Shown: piece after piece, positions 45,838-57,276 of the stretch
How the letters are laid out: each line of letters starts with the position of its first letter
Position numbering within the stretch: the stretch's first letter is position 1
Assembly (NCBI GenBank): GCA_946122785.1
Contig: CAMGYJ010000011.1
Coordinates: 17,732,001 to 17,796,000 of the forward strand
Source of the DNA: Linum tenue
Lineage: Eukaryota; Streptophyta; Magnoliopsida; Malpighiales; Linaceae
Length of the DNA: 64,000 bases
Direction of reading: 5' to 3'
Notes under the pieces: generated by a model
The model's input: only the letters and a program-made list of their open reading frames with translations
Database searches by the model: none
Told to the model about the DNA's origin: nothing
Program-made: the position numbers and the translations under genes

Positions 45838-45867
45838 CCGTGGCGAAGCACGGGCTTCTAATCTAGT
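45838..45867 (+). mobile_element. Helitron-like 3' terminus 1
   Basis: The hairpin CCGTG-GCGAAG-CACGG (45838-45853) is followed ten bases later by CTAG (45863-45866) and a T. That is the hairpin plus CTRR|T arrangement of Helitron 3' ends. The element would extend leftwards from here. I could not identify the 5' TC end. Confidence 0.55.
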
Positions 45868-46330
45868 GTATATATATATATAGTACAAAGGTTTCCTCAT
45901 TTCAAATTGGGGTTTGGTTTCTCTTTTATTACCGCCCTAACAGTTACTGCTGATGGGAAAATGTCATAATATAAGGAAGATGGTCTTCATGTTGATATTA
46001 GATTAACCGTCAAGCATGTGCTATCAAGAGTACTTCAGGTTAACTGGAGATGGAATTTTGTTTTCTCTCTTATGTGATAATTCTTTGCTTCTTTAAGGTT
46101 TAGAGATGTTTTATATGATATGATATATCTATGTTGGTTGCAAATCACCTGTACTTTGAAAAGATCTCCTGTCCTTTCGCGGAATTTCAATGTGCGGTTC
46201 TTGATGGCAAGTTGTTGGATATGTCAATTTCCATGTGTGAAGTGGTGAAATCCAAGATGCATTTATGGCCACAACATTAGAGTTTCCAAGATGAACTTGG
46301 CCAGTTCAGAGGCAACTTTAAAAGGATAGG

Positions 46331-46496
46331 GCCTTTATTTGCCAACGGTACAAAGAAACTGAAAAATCTGTTTGTAAATGGGATGGATGTGAAGCAACGT
46401 GATAGAAACAGTGGCCTTTACTTGCCAACGGTACAAAGAAACTGAAAAATTTGTTTGTAAATGGGATGGATGTGAAGCAACGTGATAGAAACAGTG
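46331..46496. repeat. 83-bp tandem duplication
   Basis: Units 46331-46413 and 46414-46496 differ at only two or three bases. There is no coding role evident. Confidence 0.92.
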
Positions 46497-46865
46497 GTCA
46501 TTTGATTACTAATAATGCTACATTCCTGTTCGTGTTACTGTTGCCACATTCAATCTCATTTGCGTAAATCAATCCCAGTGTTGAATTCCCTTTTCACGCA
46601 ATTCAAAATAAGTAATTATTAGCTTGATTCCTGCGATTTGGGTTGGTTTTCGTTGTAGATTTTGAGAATTTTTAGTGATTTTTCAAACGGTGATATCCGA
46701 ATTACAATCAACCATGTGATGTTTCTCTTCGTTCAGATTCCCGTGAATTTCTGGATACACTTTCAAAACTTCTAAACCCACACCGTTTGTCAGTAGTACA
46801 ACGACTCACAGTTTGTTGTTGCCTAAGCTTGCCACCAAGTGGTTATGTTGCTGCATCTTTAATCA

Positions 46866-46895
46866 CGCGGCGTAGCCGCGGGTATTGATCCTAGT
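46866..46895 (+). mobile_element. Helitron-like 3' terminus 2
   Basis: CGCGGC-GTA-GCCGCG (46866-46880) forms a strong hairpin. CTAG (46891-46894) and a T follow after ten bases, spaced as in terminus 1. It suggests a second Helitron ending here, or a compound pair. Confidence 0.55.
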
Positions 46896-47404
46896 ATACT
46901 CTTAATACCCAATGAAGCTCCCCGAAGCTATTGTTCAAGATAGGTAATAATCATGTACTTAATACAAGACCCCCTATACAGATGGCTCAGCTCCAGTAAA
47001 TAAATGAACTGGTGGAAGCTGCCACAGTTTTCCTTTACCAACTGCTACTAAATCAATATAAATATAGATACACCGGATTGCTGTCTGTTAACTTGGTAGC
47101 TTGTGGTCTACTTTGGTTCGAGTTCTTGACACTGAGTTCTCTGCACTATGTATAGAATGTGTTGTTGCTATGGTGCAGTTTGATTAGTAGTCCTATACTT
47201 TTGGTTGATCGCATTGGTTGTGGTTGTGTTGTGTCCACTTCAACTTGACCTCAAAAGCTTGGTAAAGGGATATGTCCCAATCGAATAAAAGATGTGGCAT
47301 AGTTAATGTAATTATGTAAAGTCATGAAACATGTGTGGGTATCACTTGTCTTCCATTAGCCAAAGCGTGTCAAATGGATAGACATGCTCCCATTCCAATG
47401 AAGA

Positions 47405-47521
47405 GATGCATAGTTTAATGCAAATTGATGGTCAATTTTTTGCAGCAACTTGGAGTACTACAATGGCTGGAATCTGGCAAAAAGCAGGCACGTTTGGAAA
47501 AAAAAATTCCAATATAAATAG
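47405..47521 (+). promoter_or_regulatory. promoter of the first EDGP-like gene
   Basis: A TATA box, TATAAATAG, lies at 47513-47521, 51 bp before the ATG. The block GATGCATAGTTTAATGCAAA (47405-47424) also occurs identically 154 bp upstream of the second gene's ATG, and flanking bases (ATGGTCAAT) are shared too. An ATGCAT core inside it resembles RY-type elements. Confidence 0.65.
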
Positions 47522-47571
47522 ACCATATTGAAACACATCTTCACACATCCACCACCTTGAACACCATAACC

Positions 47572-48882
47572 ATGGTTCCTTCTAACCACCACCTCATTTC
47601 CTTCCTTCTCTCCTTGTTCTTCTTCACGACAGTATCTCAATCCCAGCCCTCATTCCGCCCAAAAGCCTTAATTCTCCCAGTTACCAAGGACCCATCATCC
47701 CTTCAGTACCTCACCCAACTCAACCAAAGAACCCCTCTTGTCCCGGTGAAGCTAACTCTCGACCTCGGAGGGCAGTACCTCTGGGTGGACTGCGAAAAAG
47801 GCTATCTCTCATCGTCCTACAAACCAGCTCTTTGTGGGTCTGCTCAATGCTCGCTTGCAAAGACAAAAACCTGCTTCTCAGAATGCTGCTTCTCATCCCC
47901 CAAACCCGGGAGCTACAACAACACCTGTGGCCTAATAGCTGACAACACGGTGAGCCAAACCTACTCGCTGCGCCAACTCGGTCAGGATTTCGTCTCGATC
48001 CAATCGACCGATGGGTCCAACCCTGGCAAAATCGTCAAAGTTCCAAACTTTATCTTCACTTGTGCCGCCACATTCATGCTACAGGGACTTGCAAAGGGGG
48101 TTGAAGGCATGGCTGGTCTAGGCTGGACCAAAATCTCCCTCCCTGCCCAGTTCTCTGCCGCCTTCAGCTTCCGCAGAAAGTTCGCAATTTGCTTGAGTTC
48201 TGGTAAAGGAGCTGTCTTCTTTGGAGATGGGCCATATAATATGCTACCAACAAACATTGACATCTCCAAGTCATTGATCTACACTCCATTGATTTTCAAC
48301 AACGTCAGCACTGCCTCCGCCTCTTTTGCGGGCGACACATCGTCTGACTATTTCATTGGAGTGAACTCAATCAAAGTGAACGGCAAAAATGTCCAATTCA
48401 ACAAGACTCTGCTCCAATTCGGCGAATATGGTTTTGGTGGGACGAAGATGAGCACTGTCCAGCCGTACACCGTACTCCACGCTTCCATTCACAAAGCTGT
48501 GGTTACCATTTTTGCTAAGGAGCTAAGTGGAGTGCCTAGAGTGGCAGGGGTTGGCCCGTTCGAGCTGTGTTACAACTCGACCGCGATCGGGAGCACACCG
48601 GTAGGGCCGGCAGTGCCCGTGATTGATCTGGTGTTGCAGAGCAGCAATGTGTACTGGAGGATTTACGGCGCGAACTCGATGGTTCAGGTGAAGGAAGATG
48701 TGATTTGTCTAGGTATTGTGGATGGCGGGGAGAATCCCACGACTCCGATTGTGATCGGTGGGCATCAGGTGGAGGATAACCTGTTGCAGTTTGATCTTGC
48801 GGCTTCCAAACTTGGGTTCAGCTCTTCTTTGTTGTTTAGGCAGACTTCTTGTGCCAATTTTAACTACACTTCTACTGCTTGA
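47572..48882 (+). CDS. EDGP/XEGIP-like secreted aspartic-protease homolog, 436 aa
   Basis: An intronless frame of 436 codons. Residues 1-25 are a signal peptide, so the protein is probably apoplastic. It has the pepsin-like fold of extracellular dermal glycoprotein, basic 7S globulin and the inhibitors of xyloglucan-specific endoglucanase and xylanase. Visible blocks are FRPKALILPVTKD, LTLDLGGQYLWVDCE, FGDGPY, YFIGV..IKVNG, STVQPYT and the C-terminal DLAASKLGFSSSLL. The first catalytic triplet is D64-L-G and the second is replaced by STV at about 294, so no protease activity is expected. The number of Cys and several N-glycosylation sites fit the family. The ATG in ACCATGG at 47572 is preferred, since it starts the signal peptide and matches the paralog. 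The target (glycanase inhibition, peptide binding) is inferred from the family. Confidence 0.92.
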   Translation: MVPSNHHLISFLLSLFFFTTVSQSQPSFRPKALILPVTKDPSSLQYLTQLNQRTPLVPVKLTLDLGGQYLWVDCEKGYLSSSYKPALCGSAQCSLAKTKTCFSECCFSSPKPGSYNNTCGLIADNTVSQTYSLRQLGQDFVSIQSTDGSNPGKIVKVPNFIFTCAATFMLQGLAKGVEGMAGLGWTKISLPAQFSAAFSFRRKFAICLSSGKGAVFFGDGPYNMLPTNIDISKSLIYTPLIFNNVSTASASFAGDTSSDYFIGVNSIKVNGKNVQFNKTLLQFGEYGFGGTKMSTVQPYTVLHASIHKAVVTIFAKELSGVPRVAGVGPFELCYNSTAIGSTPVGPAVPVIDLVLQSSNVYWRIYGANSMVQVKEDVICLGIVDGGENPTTPIVIGGHQVEDNLLQFDLAASKLGFSSSLLFRQTSCANFNYTSTA

Positions 48883-49859
48883 ACCAAAAGGATTGAGGGA
48901 GTTGTAGTTTGTTGAATTTAGGCTACTGTTTAGTGTCGAGGAAAAAATATTCCTACTTTGGGTTTGGTTTATTTTGGGCAACGATCACCATGTATACTCA
49001 TTGATGATTTTGATGTCGAGCAACAGGCGTAAAAGAGATTTTGTTTACTTTTCTTATTGGAGTCGTGACCGGAGCGAATTTATTGAGAATTTTGAAAATT
49101 TTATGTAAACATTTTTTTAAAAGTTATGTATAAATTAAATGTATTACTACATCAAAATATTTTTTATTAGTTCAACATATAGTGTTGTGTATTTTGCGCA
49201 ATATGAGAAGGGCATGATGTATTTTTTTTTTTCTATTAGATCACTTGTATTAACGAGTAAAGAAAAAAAATTGAATAGTCAATACAAAATCCTGAACTAG
49301 GACATAAAAGCAAACTCTAATAAACTTGAGAATAAAGAAGAGCCTTTTTCGCCACCAAATAAGCAACCCTATTATTGTTCTGACCAATAAAGCAAACATT
49401 AAAAAGCTTAAAATACTCCTGAAGAACAACTATGTTGCTAAAGTGGCCCGACACGTGCATCCAACACACCTCCGATCCGAACTTTATCCATAACATCATT
49501 TGCATCACCTGCAAATATCACCCTTCCGCATAGCTTGTTGTAGGTTCAATAACTAGTGTTATCACTTTTTACTATTTTCCCTCTACCATTTTACCTTTTG
49601 GCATTTGCTAAAAATTGATAATGTCACTTAACTTTTATGTTTTACTTTTTTGGATCTTCTAACTTCAATTACAGCACTTAATTTCTTCAAATTCCAAATG
49701 CATATTTTAGGGACACTTTTTGAAGATGTAAATAATAAATTAAATTTTTTCAAATACTATTATTTTTTCTGGAAAGTCAATTGAGCCATTTTTAACTTCA
49801 AACCATATCAATTAAGTTTTTAATCTTATAAATTTTGTGTATATATGATGAATAAGCTC
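48883..49859. other. 3' flank and AT-rich sequence with a possible RNase H relic
   Basis: The 3' flank of the first EDGP-like gene is followed by AT-rich DNA. On the minus strand 49514-49317 reads as a short frame with CFIGQNNNRVAYLVAKKAL, like the end of the RNase H domain of plant LINEs (NRVAH.LAK.AL). This is a weak match, and the rest is unassigned. Confidence 0.35.
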
Positions 49860-50235
49860 AATTTTTTATGAGCAATCAAAAGTTTGTATTAAGCACAAGA
49901 GAAGACTCAATTTGAGTCCCCTCCGATACAAATGAATCACTCAAAATCATTACATCAACTATCATTGTTATACAACTAATACTAGCACTCTATACTAAAA
50001 CAAAAAAACTATAGATTATCACCTGAGGATCTACTCCCGAGTATTCAAGTACTCTACTACATCTCTCCCTCCACATCATACTCACTACAAGGTTCTATAT
50101 TAATCTTTAAATCTTTGCACAAGCCTTCCTTCTAGTAAAAAGGACCTTAGCCTACTCCAAATGACCCTCAGTATCATGATAAATTAATCTAGCTTGAGAC
50201 AGCCACGCAAGAATGCAGTAAAAAAACTTATATTG
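49860..50235 (-). mobile_element. LINE 3' fragment
   Basis: On the minus strand a broken frame includes MMWRERCSRVLEYSG near 50085-50040, matching the VWKERCRRVFGE end of the LINE at 7.4-8.2 kb. It is followed by a 3' UTR-like stretch and an A-rich tail at about 49865. Only the last few hundred bases of an element are present. Confidence 0.5.
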
Positions 50236-50298
50236 AAAAAACAAATGTGATTTTTTTTATGAAGGTGAATAATTCATTAAAAGAGAAAGAGAGAGTTA

Positions 50299-50654
50299 GA
50301 GCATCTCCAACAATGCAATCCTTCTTCACTTTCAAGTGTGGTCCCTACTGCCACCTAAGCAACTCTAGCAATTATTTCACTCATCAATTTAATACTAGCT
50401 ACATCAATGCCATTCCAATGCAATTGCACTTCTGGGTCCCACTTACATTTTAATACCACACAAATGGTTGGGAAAAGAAGAAAGAAAAACAAAAACAAAC
50501 AAAGGACTCACTTGCAATTGCATGTCGGATTTTCATGGTGTGCAAATTTTCATCCCTTGAAAGTGGTCTTACATCAATGCCATCCACTTTTTCAATTGCA
50601 CATGGCTGCCACCTCAGCTTGAAATTCCCTCCATTTGCACCATTGGAGATGCTC
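50299..50654. mobile_element. PIF/Harbinger Tourist-like MITE with TTA duplication
   Basis: The ends GAGCATCTCCAACAATGCAA and (reverse complement) GAGCATCTCCAATGGTGCAA are the GAGCATCTCCAA-type termini common in plant MITEs. TTA is duplicated at 50296-50298 and 50655-50657. Length 356 bp, no ORF. Confidence 0.88.
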
Positions 50655-50657
50655 TTA

Positions 50658-53600
50658 AGGCTGAAGTCCGCACAAGAGATGCAGCCCAACAACCCAACAA
50701 AACCAACGACAACGGGCAAATGTAATTTAGTCTTAGGTTGAAGAATACCCGTCGGGGCGGGTGTTGATTATCATCCCTATCCCCATTGCTAGAGTGGAAA
50801 AGAGAGCAAGTATACAAGTTCCTGCCACCATTGCTATAGAGAGTGAAGTGAGTGAGAAACAGTATGTTAAGTTCTTTCCACCTCTATTAGAGAGTGAGAG
50901 AGAGGGTCAAACTTTATGAAAAATATATTCGTTGTTTGCCTAGTCATTGGCATCAACATCAGCTGCTTCTTCCTCTCGGGAATGGTGAGCCATTAATTTT
51001 TTTATCGAGGTAGCCTGGATAACTGTATATTGGCGAATAAAAAAGGTACCGTACCACCATTGTTCCTCACCATTACCCTCTCCCGCAGAGATTTTCCCTT
51101 CCTACCTTCCAAGCATAGAATCTTCTCAATCTGAGGTTTCCCTAACCCTTGTACCCTGCTCGCTTTCCCCCATCAATTGCTTTGCTCTGTCTTTTCTGAC
51201 ATTATTGAAAACTCCCCTTTGGCCCCTTGCTCCCCTCCCCCTTCATCTCTTCCTCTCAACCTGCTGTTAGCACTCCACCTTCTACCCCATATGCTATTTC
51301 TCCTATCCTACCTTCCCCATCCTGTTTCAAGCCTACCCAGGACGAGTTGCGAGTTGGGAAACTTTGATGATGCAGGGAAGAAACGGTAGATAAATAAACA
51401 ACATAGAGTTAGTTTAGCCTTTGTAATTTGTAAGACTTTATACACACCATTCCCAATAGTTGTATTCCATGATAGTAATGTGGTAAGAAAAGGTTGGATA
51501 GCAAAGTATGAGAAATTATAGAGCAATTTCCAAAAGAAAACTGAACAGTAGAAAAGAACGATGAAAATCTAAAAGAAGACAGAAAACTGTTGATTTCATA
51601 ACCTATACCTGCAACTCAGAAAGGCTGGCGACAGATAGTAGCGGAGACACAATGGCCAATAATCTATCCTCACTTATTACAAAAGTTTCTACACATCATA
51701 ATATAAAGGAATCAGTATTGAATAGAAGAGTCTTAAATCTGCACTCTGCAGCAAAGATAACAACACAGTTAAGAGTATAACAGGTTATGTAAAGAAAAGA
51801 GATGTCAATTTTATATAGTAAGATACAAGCAAACACTCTCCTATAGTATATATTCAATAAGTTGACTTATTTGGCATAAGGGTCATTGATTTATGGTTGA
51901 CACTTGGCCGGTGCTGCATTTCTACCTCATTGCTCTTTAGTTATGTTACTGACCGAAATTTCAATTATGTCGAGAGAGCAAACCAACTTATCTAAGAGAC
52001 TACATAACCAAATTACAATCACAGAAACCAAGATTTTTTCGGCTGGTTCTTTGTTTTTATAACATCCTATAGTGGCAATAACCCGCAAGCGATGAACAGG
52101 GAGGAAAAGTAGGAATAACCTAAAAGTTGGGTTTGATGGACTTGTTATAACCGGTGAGCCATATCAACAAGGCAGGTCCAAACACCAAGTATCATACTAA
52201 AAGAAGCATGAGAAGCACGACCCAATCTCAAGTCTGCGCTTTGCATTAGTCGTGGCACACTGAACAACCTGGTCTTTTCATAAACACCGTCAATAAGCAC
52301 AGAGATGCTGGGAGAAAATGGTTAGAACGATGGTCAAATTCGGACACATGTGGTTATAACCATGATCAAATTCATAATGGTAAGAGAACATGTCTTTGCA
52401 AAGGCCACACATCATTAAGGATTTGAATAATGTGAAATTATCCTCCCGAGAATAAGATATTCTTGTTGATTAGAACATGGTAGACACCCTTGTAACCTTA
52501 TTCAAATGGAACAAATGAGATAGGAAAGGATGAACAACATGATATCTGTATATGAGAATAAAGATATGTCTAAAGATATTTATTGGTTGAGATTTAAGAA
52601 ACATATTTAATTATTATATTTCTTTCTTATCTAGTTCATTCAAACGATTGCGGCCTCTCCTGTAGGGTAGACACAAATGAGTTGAGTGGTGATGCGATTG
52701 TAGTATATTACAAAGTACTAAATCTTAGAAATGTCTAGGTTATTTGTCTTTCAATAGTAACTACTTTATAACTAAATACTTATGCTCGAACAAAGATGTA
52801 ATAAAAGGTAAACACGATTGGTTGAGGTTTCCCATTGCTAGTTGATTTTAGAAGTAAATAAACGAGGAAATAAATAAGGATAGATATATAAGATAAAACT
52901 ATTGGTTAGTTAGTTTCATCTACAGGATTATGCATACTAATTTATGATTGATATGCATCCATACATCTCTTCTATTATGATGCAATATCCCTTTTACTAG
53001 TGCTTTCATAATCGAGCTTTCGTCATATGCAAAAGGAACTACAACTAGTTAATCCGTGGTTTTGCTTCATGTCACTAACTAATCGATCAAGAACAAGGAA
53101 GTAAGCATAGCACGTTACTATCTAGGACCTCTATGAGCACATAGCAATGGTTCATGGCTTTGGTGATCTAATCTATCTAGCATTGATCATACACAAGCAT
53201 GCATAATCACTTCCAATCAATCATACATGCATAGGATAATAGCATACCATATAAGAGGAGTTTCCTAAAAACTTATGATGGTATTATAATCAAAACCAAA
53301 ATAGCAAATAATAAATGATAAATGCATGAAATACAACAAGCATATCATTATATCATTGAATGTGATGCATTAAGCATCATAGATTTCACATCCCTAAACA
53401 ACAAAGACTTTAGCTAACCATAAGAAACACAACAGAATCGACCGATGAAAAACCTTTCTTTCAAGGAAAGGTAAGAACTTTAGATAAAGTTTTGTTTATC
53501 CCCACCTACTCGAGGGTTGAAGCCCCGAATCTTCAACTTGTGTCTTGTAGGGTGTATGGTATATGAGTTATTGTGTATATAAAACTCTAGTCTAAATCTC

Positions 53601-54303
53601 TATTTATAATACAATGTAAGAAGGGGTTTGTCCTTCATAAACTCGGCCAAAAGGTCAATTGTTTGACTTGAAGTCGGATTCCTTGACTTGAAAAGAAAGA
53701 AAGAAGCTTCTAAAAGATTCAAGAACCCTAGGGCTGGCGGCGGTCACATGGTGGTTGGACATGTCGTTGATTTCTTCATGGATATGGGTTGCTTGACTCA
53801 GAGGAAAGCTCCTAGATGAATTTGGGTTTGCTTGATCCAATGGTGGTGGGAAGGCGCTTTGACCCGTAATGGTGGGCTTCCTCCATTTATTCTGGGTTTT
53901 TTTCCAACAAGCTTCTATTGGGTTTAAATGACTTCAAGTAGGATTTTCGTTCATTTGGACTCTATTTTATATACAAAAACATCCTTAATCTTCTAGAATT
54001 TAACCCTTTAGTCCTTAAACGTCATCCAATAGGTTATCTGAATATGTGACTATATTTTATCACGAAAAATAGAAAATAATACCAAAAAGGTATAAGAGAA
54101 TACTAAAACAAACTCAAGATAAAAAGAAGCATATTGACCAAATAGTTAATAAATTCATAAAACATATAGCAAAACCTACTAAAAATGCGTTGTTAGAAAG
54201 TGAAAATATAAAATATAGGAGATTGAGAACACTATAATTTGAATGTTATCAGATGGTTTGGTTTTTCCACAAACCCATATACTTCGGTTTAAATAATACC
54301 ATA
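50658..54303. other. long AT-rich intergenic stretch, no gene recognised
   Basis: Short frames occur on both strands but none shows a domain, codon bias or neighbour support. A CT-rich leader-like stretch lies at 51050-51340. The part from about 51600 to 54300 is uniformly AT-rich. I see no LTR pair or inverted ends in it. Confidence 0.4.
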
Positions 54304-54331
54304 CTAGATGGTACCCCGGCCCGTTGGCCGG
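54304..54331 (-). mobile_element. Helitron-like 3' terminus 3, reverse orientation
   Basis: Read on the minus strand, CCGGCC-AACG-GGCCGG (54331-54316) is followed by GGTACCAT and CTAG (54307-54304), then T. The element would extend to the right. No 5' end or internal gene is recognised. Confidence 0.5.
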
Positions 54332-54775
54332 TTGCGATTAATTGATTATATTATATGTTAATGCCATGCGAATTAACAATAATTTAGTCGCCAAAACCAA
54401 CGGGTAGAGTGCAGATGAAAACAATGTCTTCTCATATGCAAAATTAGCGATCTAGTAATTAAAAGATTGTTAATGACATTAACTGGCATCTATCGACTAT
54501 CTTGCCCCGTAGGCCGTAGAATAACCTCCACAATTTTGGTATTGATAATATTTTGAGTGTGTCATAGATACACATGAGAATGATAGTATTTCCAAAGTCA
54601 ATTTTTTACATTCATGAACAAATAATATTTATATTCATAAAATAAAACATTTTCAATATTTAATTAATAAATCATATCCAACAAATCTACTAAAGGTTAG
54701 AACGTTAAAATTTTGTATTTAACTAAAAAGGATAATACCTTTCGACAAAAAAGGTGTTAATAGCTTATTTGACAT

Positions 54776-55125
54776 AAAACACAATTTTTGCCGTAATTTT
54801 TAAATAAGGCAGTTTCGTTCGAATTTTGGAAGAAATTAACAAATTTGACCCAAAATTTAGGTCGACCGTTAATACTGACGGTCAAATATTTATTTCCTCT
54901 ATGACTCATTATAATATGCTGAGGTGGTTTCAATGTGGTTTTCACATCATTTATTTCAAGCTAAAATTTGTTCATTTATTCCAAAAGTCAGTCAAAACTA
55001 TCTTTTGTGAAATGTTTGACAGTCAATATTAACGGTGAACCAAATTTCGAGCCAAATTTGTCTACTTCTGTCAGAATTCGAGAAAAACTATTTTATTTGA
55101 AAGTTCAAACCATAATTATCTTTTA
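54776..55125. mobile_element. long-inverted-repeat MITE
   Basis: Arms 54776-54891 and 55009-55125 are inverted repeats with scattered mismatches; shared blocks include TTCGAATT, ACAAATTTG and ACCGTTAATA.TGAC. The loop is about 117 bp. There is no ORF, and I could not settle a target duplication. Confidence 0.7.
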
Positions 55126-55623
55126 TTCGAATAAATGTTAACTAAAACTAATAGTTAGCATGCCATTGGAAATTGGACCATGGACTAATAGTATATTAAT
55201 TAGTTACCGTGACATGGGTTTCGGAAATTGGGTTATGGCCTAATAGTTGTAAAACCGTTATGATTTTGACTTATGGGTTTCTTTTTAGTGTGCTTGAATA
55301 AGAAGTGGGGGCCAAGCCAAATAAGTACCAAACCCATGGGACTGTAGTAGAAGTTGTAGAACCCAAACAGAACGTCAAAGCACAGCATTCAAAAAGGCCA
55401 GAAAGCCCTTTCGTAAGTTGCGCAGGAAACAACATTCTACTGTTCCGAGAATTTTCACGGGGAACGTGTATATAGTATTGGTAGGATTCAAACTAATCAA
55501 TTGAATTAGAGCCCTATTAGTTAAATTCATATTAGGTTGGTCAGAGTGGATTATAAGTTTAGGTAGGAACCAATTTAAACACAAACAAAATAGAAAGCAA
55601 ATTTATCTACAAAATACTAGAAA

Positions 55624-56085
55624 TAGAGGTGCCAATTCTCAATCCAATCCACCAATCCAATCCATCAATCCATTAAAAATATCCAACTAATCCAATCCAT
55701 TTAAATCCAATCCATTTGATCCAAATCCAATTGGATTGGTGGATTCATGGATTGAATCCATGGATCATTGGCAAATTACGGTTTAGTACCTATAATTTTT
55801 ATTTTTTACATTTTGGTACCTAAAAATTAATTTTTATACAAAAAATATCAATGAAAAATTACCTTTTGGTACCTAAAATTTTTCATTATGACTTTTTAGT
55901 ATCTAAACTTTTTTCATTTTACATATTGGTCATTGGTTGAGGATGTCATTTGGATTCATGGATAATCCACCAATCCACTTGATCCAATCCATGAATTCAC
56001 CAGTCCATTGGATCCAATCCATTTGATACATGAATACACCAATCAAATCCACCTATCCACCAATCCAATCCAATTGCCACCTCTA
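55624..56085. mobile_element. non-autonomous hAT-like element with perfect 8-bp target duplication
   Basis: The ends TAGAGGTGCCAATT and (reverse complement) TAGAGGTGGCAATT are inverted repeats. ACTAGAAA is duplicated at 55616-55623 and 56086-56093. Both subterminal regions consist of ATCCAATCCA-type repeats. The middle (about 55770-55935) repeats AGTACCTA/GGTACCTA phrases. There is no transposase. Confidence 0.92.
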
Positions 56086-56093
56086 ACTAGAAA

Positions 56094-57122
56094 TGATCAA
56101 ATCGATTAGTGAAATATTACTTCACATATTGATTTTCCAATATCATTAAAAATAAAAAATAAAAACTAAAAGCAACATCATCTTTCTCTCTTGTCGATTT
56201 TTAGATTTATTTTTTACAATCTTATTACATATTATTTCAATCAACCATCTAACATTCCTAATAATACTTCAATCATTATTTATCTCTCTATTACTCTTTT
56301 GATAACTCCATAATCTATCCACCTATTCATAAGTCCTCAAAACAATAAGGGAATCGTCTCTAAAAAAAACAATAAGGAAATCAATACTCAATAGTTATTT
56401 TGTCTGCATAAAAAGATCCAAAATTTTGCATCCAATTAAAAATGCGTTTTCCAAAGAACCCTAAACTTGATCAACTAAAAAACCCCTTATCTGGTATTTC
56501 AAAATTCACATTCATTTATTTTGTAACCTCCAACATACCCCTTGTGATAAATCAATTATTAAATTTAGTGTGATCTAAGAATAAGAATGATATTCATTTC
56601 TATACATTTTACAAAAAAAAGTTTATTACTTAGAAGACGTGTTCATGCTCACAATATACCACGGGAAACATTCCTATTATACTAAACTATACCAATATTG
56701 TTTAGTATTATCTCACCATAATACGCAACAGTTTCACGCTTGTTAAAAATATTGTTGTTGTTATCCTTACAAAAACAATTCGCAGGTCCAAAAGTAGTTG
56801 ATATAGAGATACGGTTTACATATGAAAATGAAAATAAAATTGGGAAGCTAAATTATAGAAGTGACAATCACCTTCAAAGTCATATGGCAAATTCTGCAGC
56901 AGGAAGAGCCACTGGTTTTTGGAACAGGGGATGTCTATGACTTTCCTTGGGAGTGAACTGGGTTGTTCAACTTTAGCTCAAAACATTAGAAGGTGCATAT
57001 GACCTTGCTTTTCTATCTTTCTTCTTTATTCAATGACTTGGCTTGGTTGACCACATAACCCCAAGTTTCAACAACCCAGAGTATTATACAGATAAACATG
57101 GTCCCAATTGAAAGAAGCCATG
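56094..57122. other. AT-rich upstream region of the second EDGP-like gene
   Basis: I recognise no gene or mobile element. Confidence 0.4.
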
Positions 57123-57237
57123 GATGCATAGTTTAATGCAAAGTCATGGTCAATCTTTAATACCAACTTGGTATAGTATAATGATTGAGATGTGGCAAAA
57201 ATCTGGCATCTTTGTACAGAAAAACCACTATAAATGG
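57123..57237 (+). promoter_or_regulatory. promoter of the second EDGP-like gene
   Basis: TATAAATGG at 57229-57237 lies 40 bp before the ATG. The block GATGCATAGTTTAATGCAAA at 57123-57142 is identical to that at 47405-47424. A TGTGGCAAAAATCTGGCA-like stretch downstream is also shared in diverged form. Confidence 0.65.
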
Positions 57238-57276
57238 ACATCTTAGAAACCCATCTTTCACATATCCACCATAGCC

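Noticed and set aside
47557..47571. Longer start for the first EDGP-like gene at a TTG
   Set aside because: TTG is not a usual plant start. The ATG at 47572 has a good context and begins the signal peptide aligned with the paralog.
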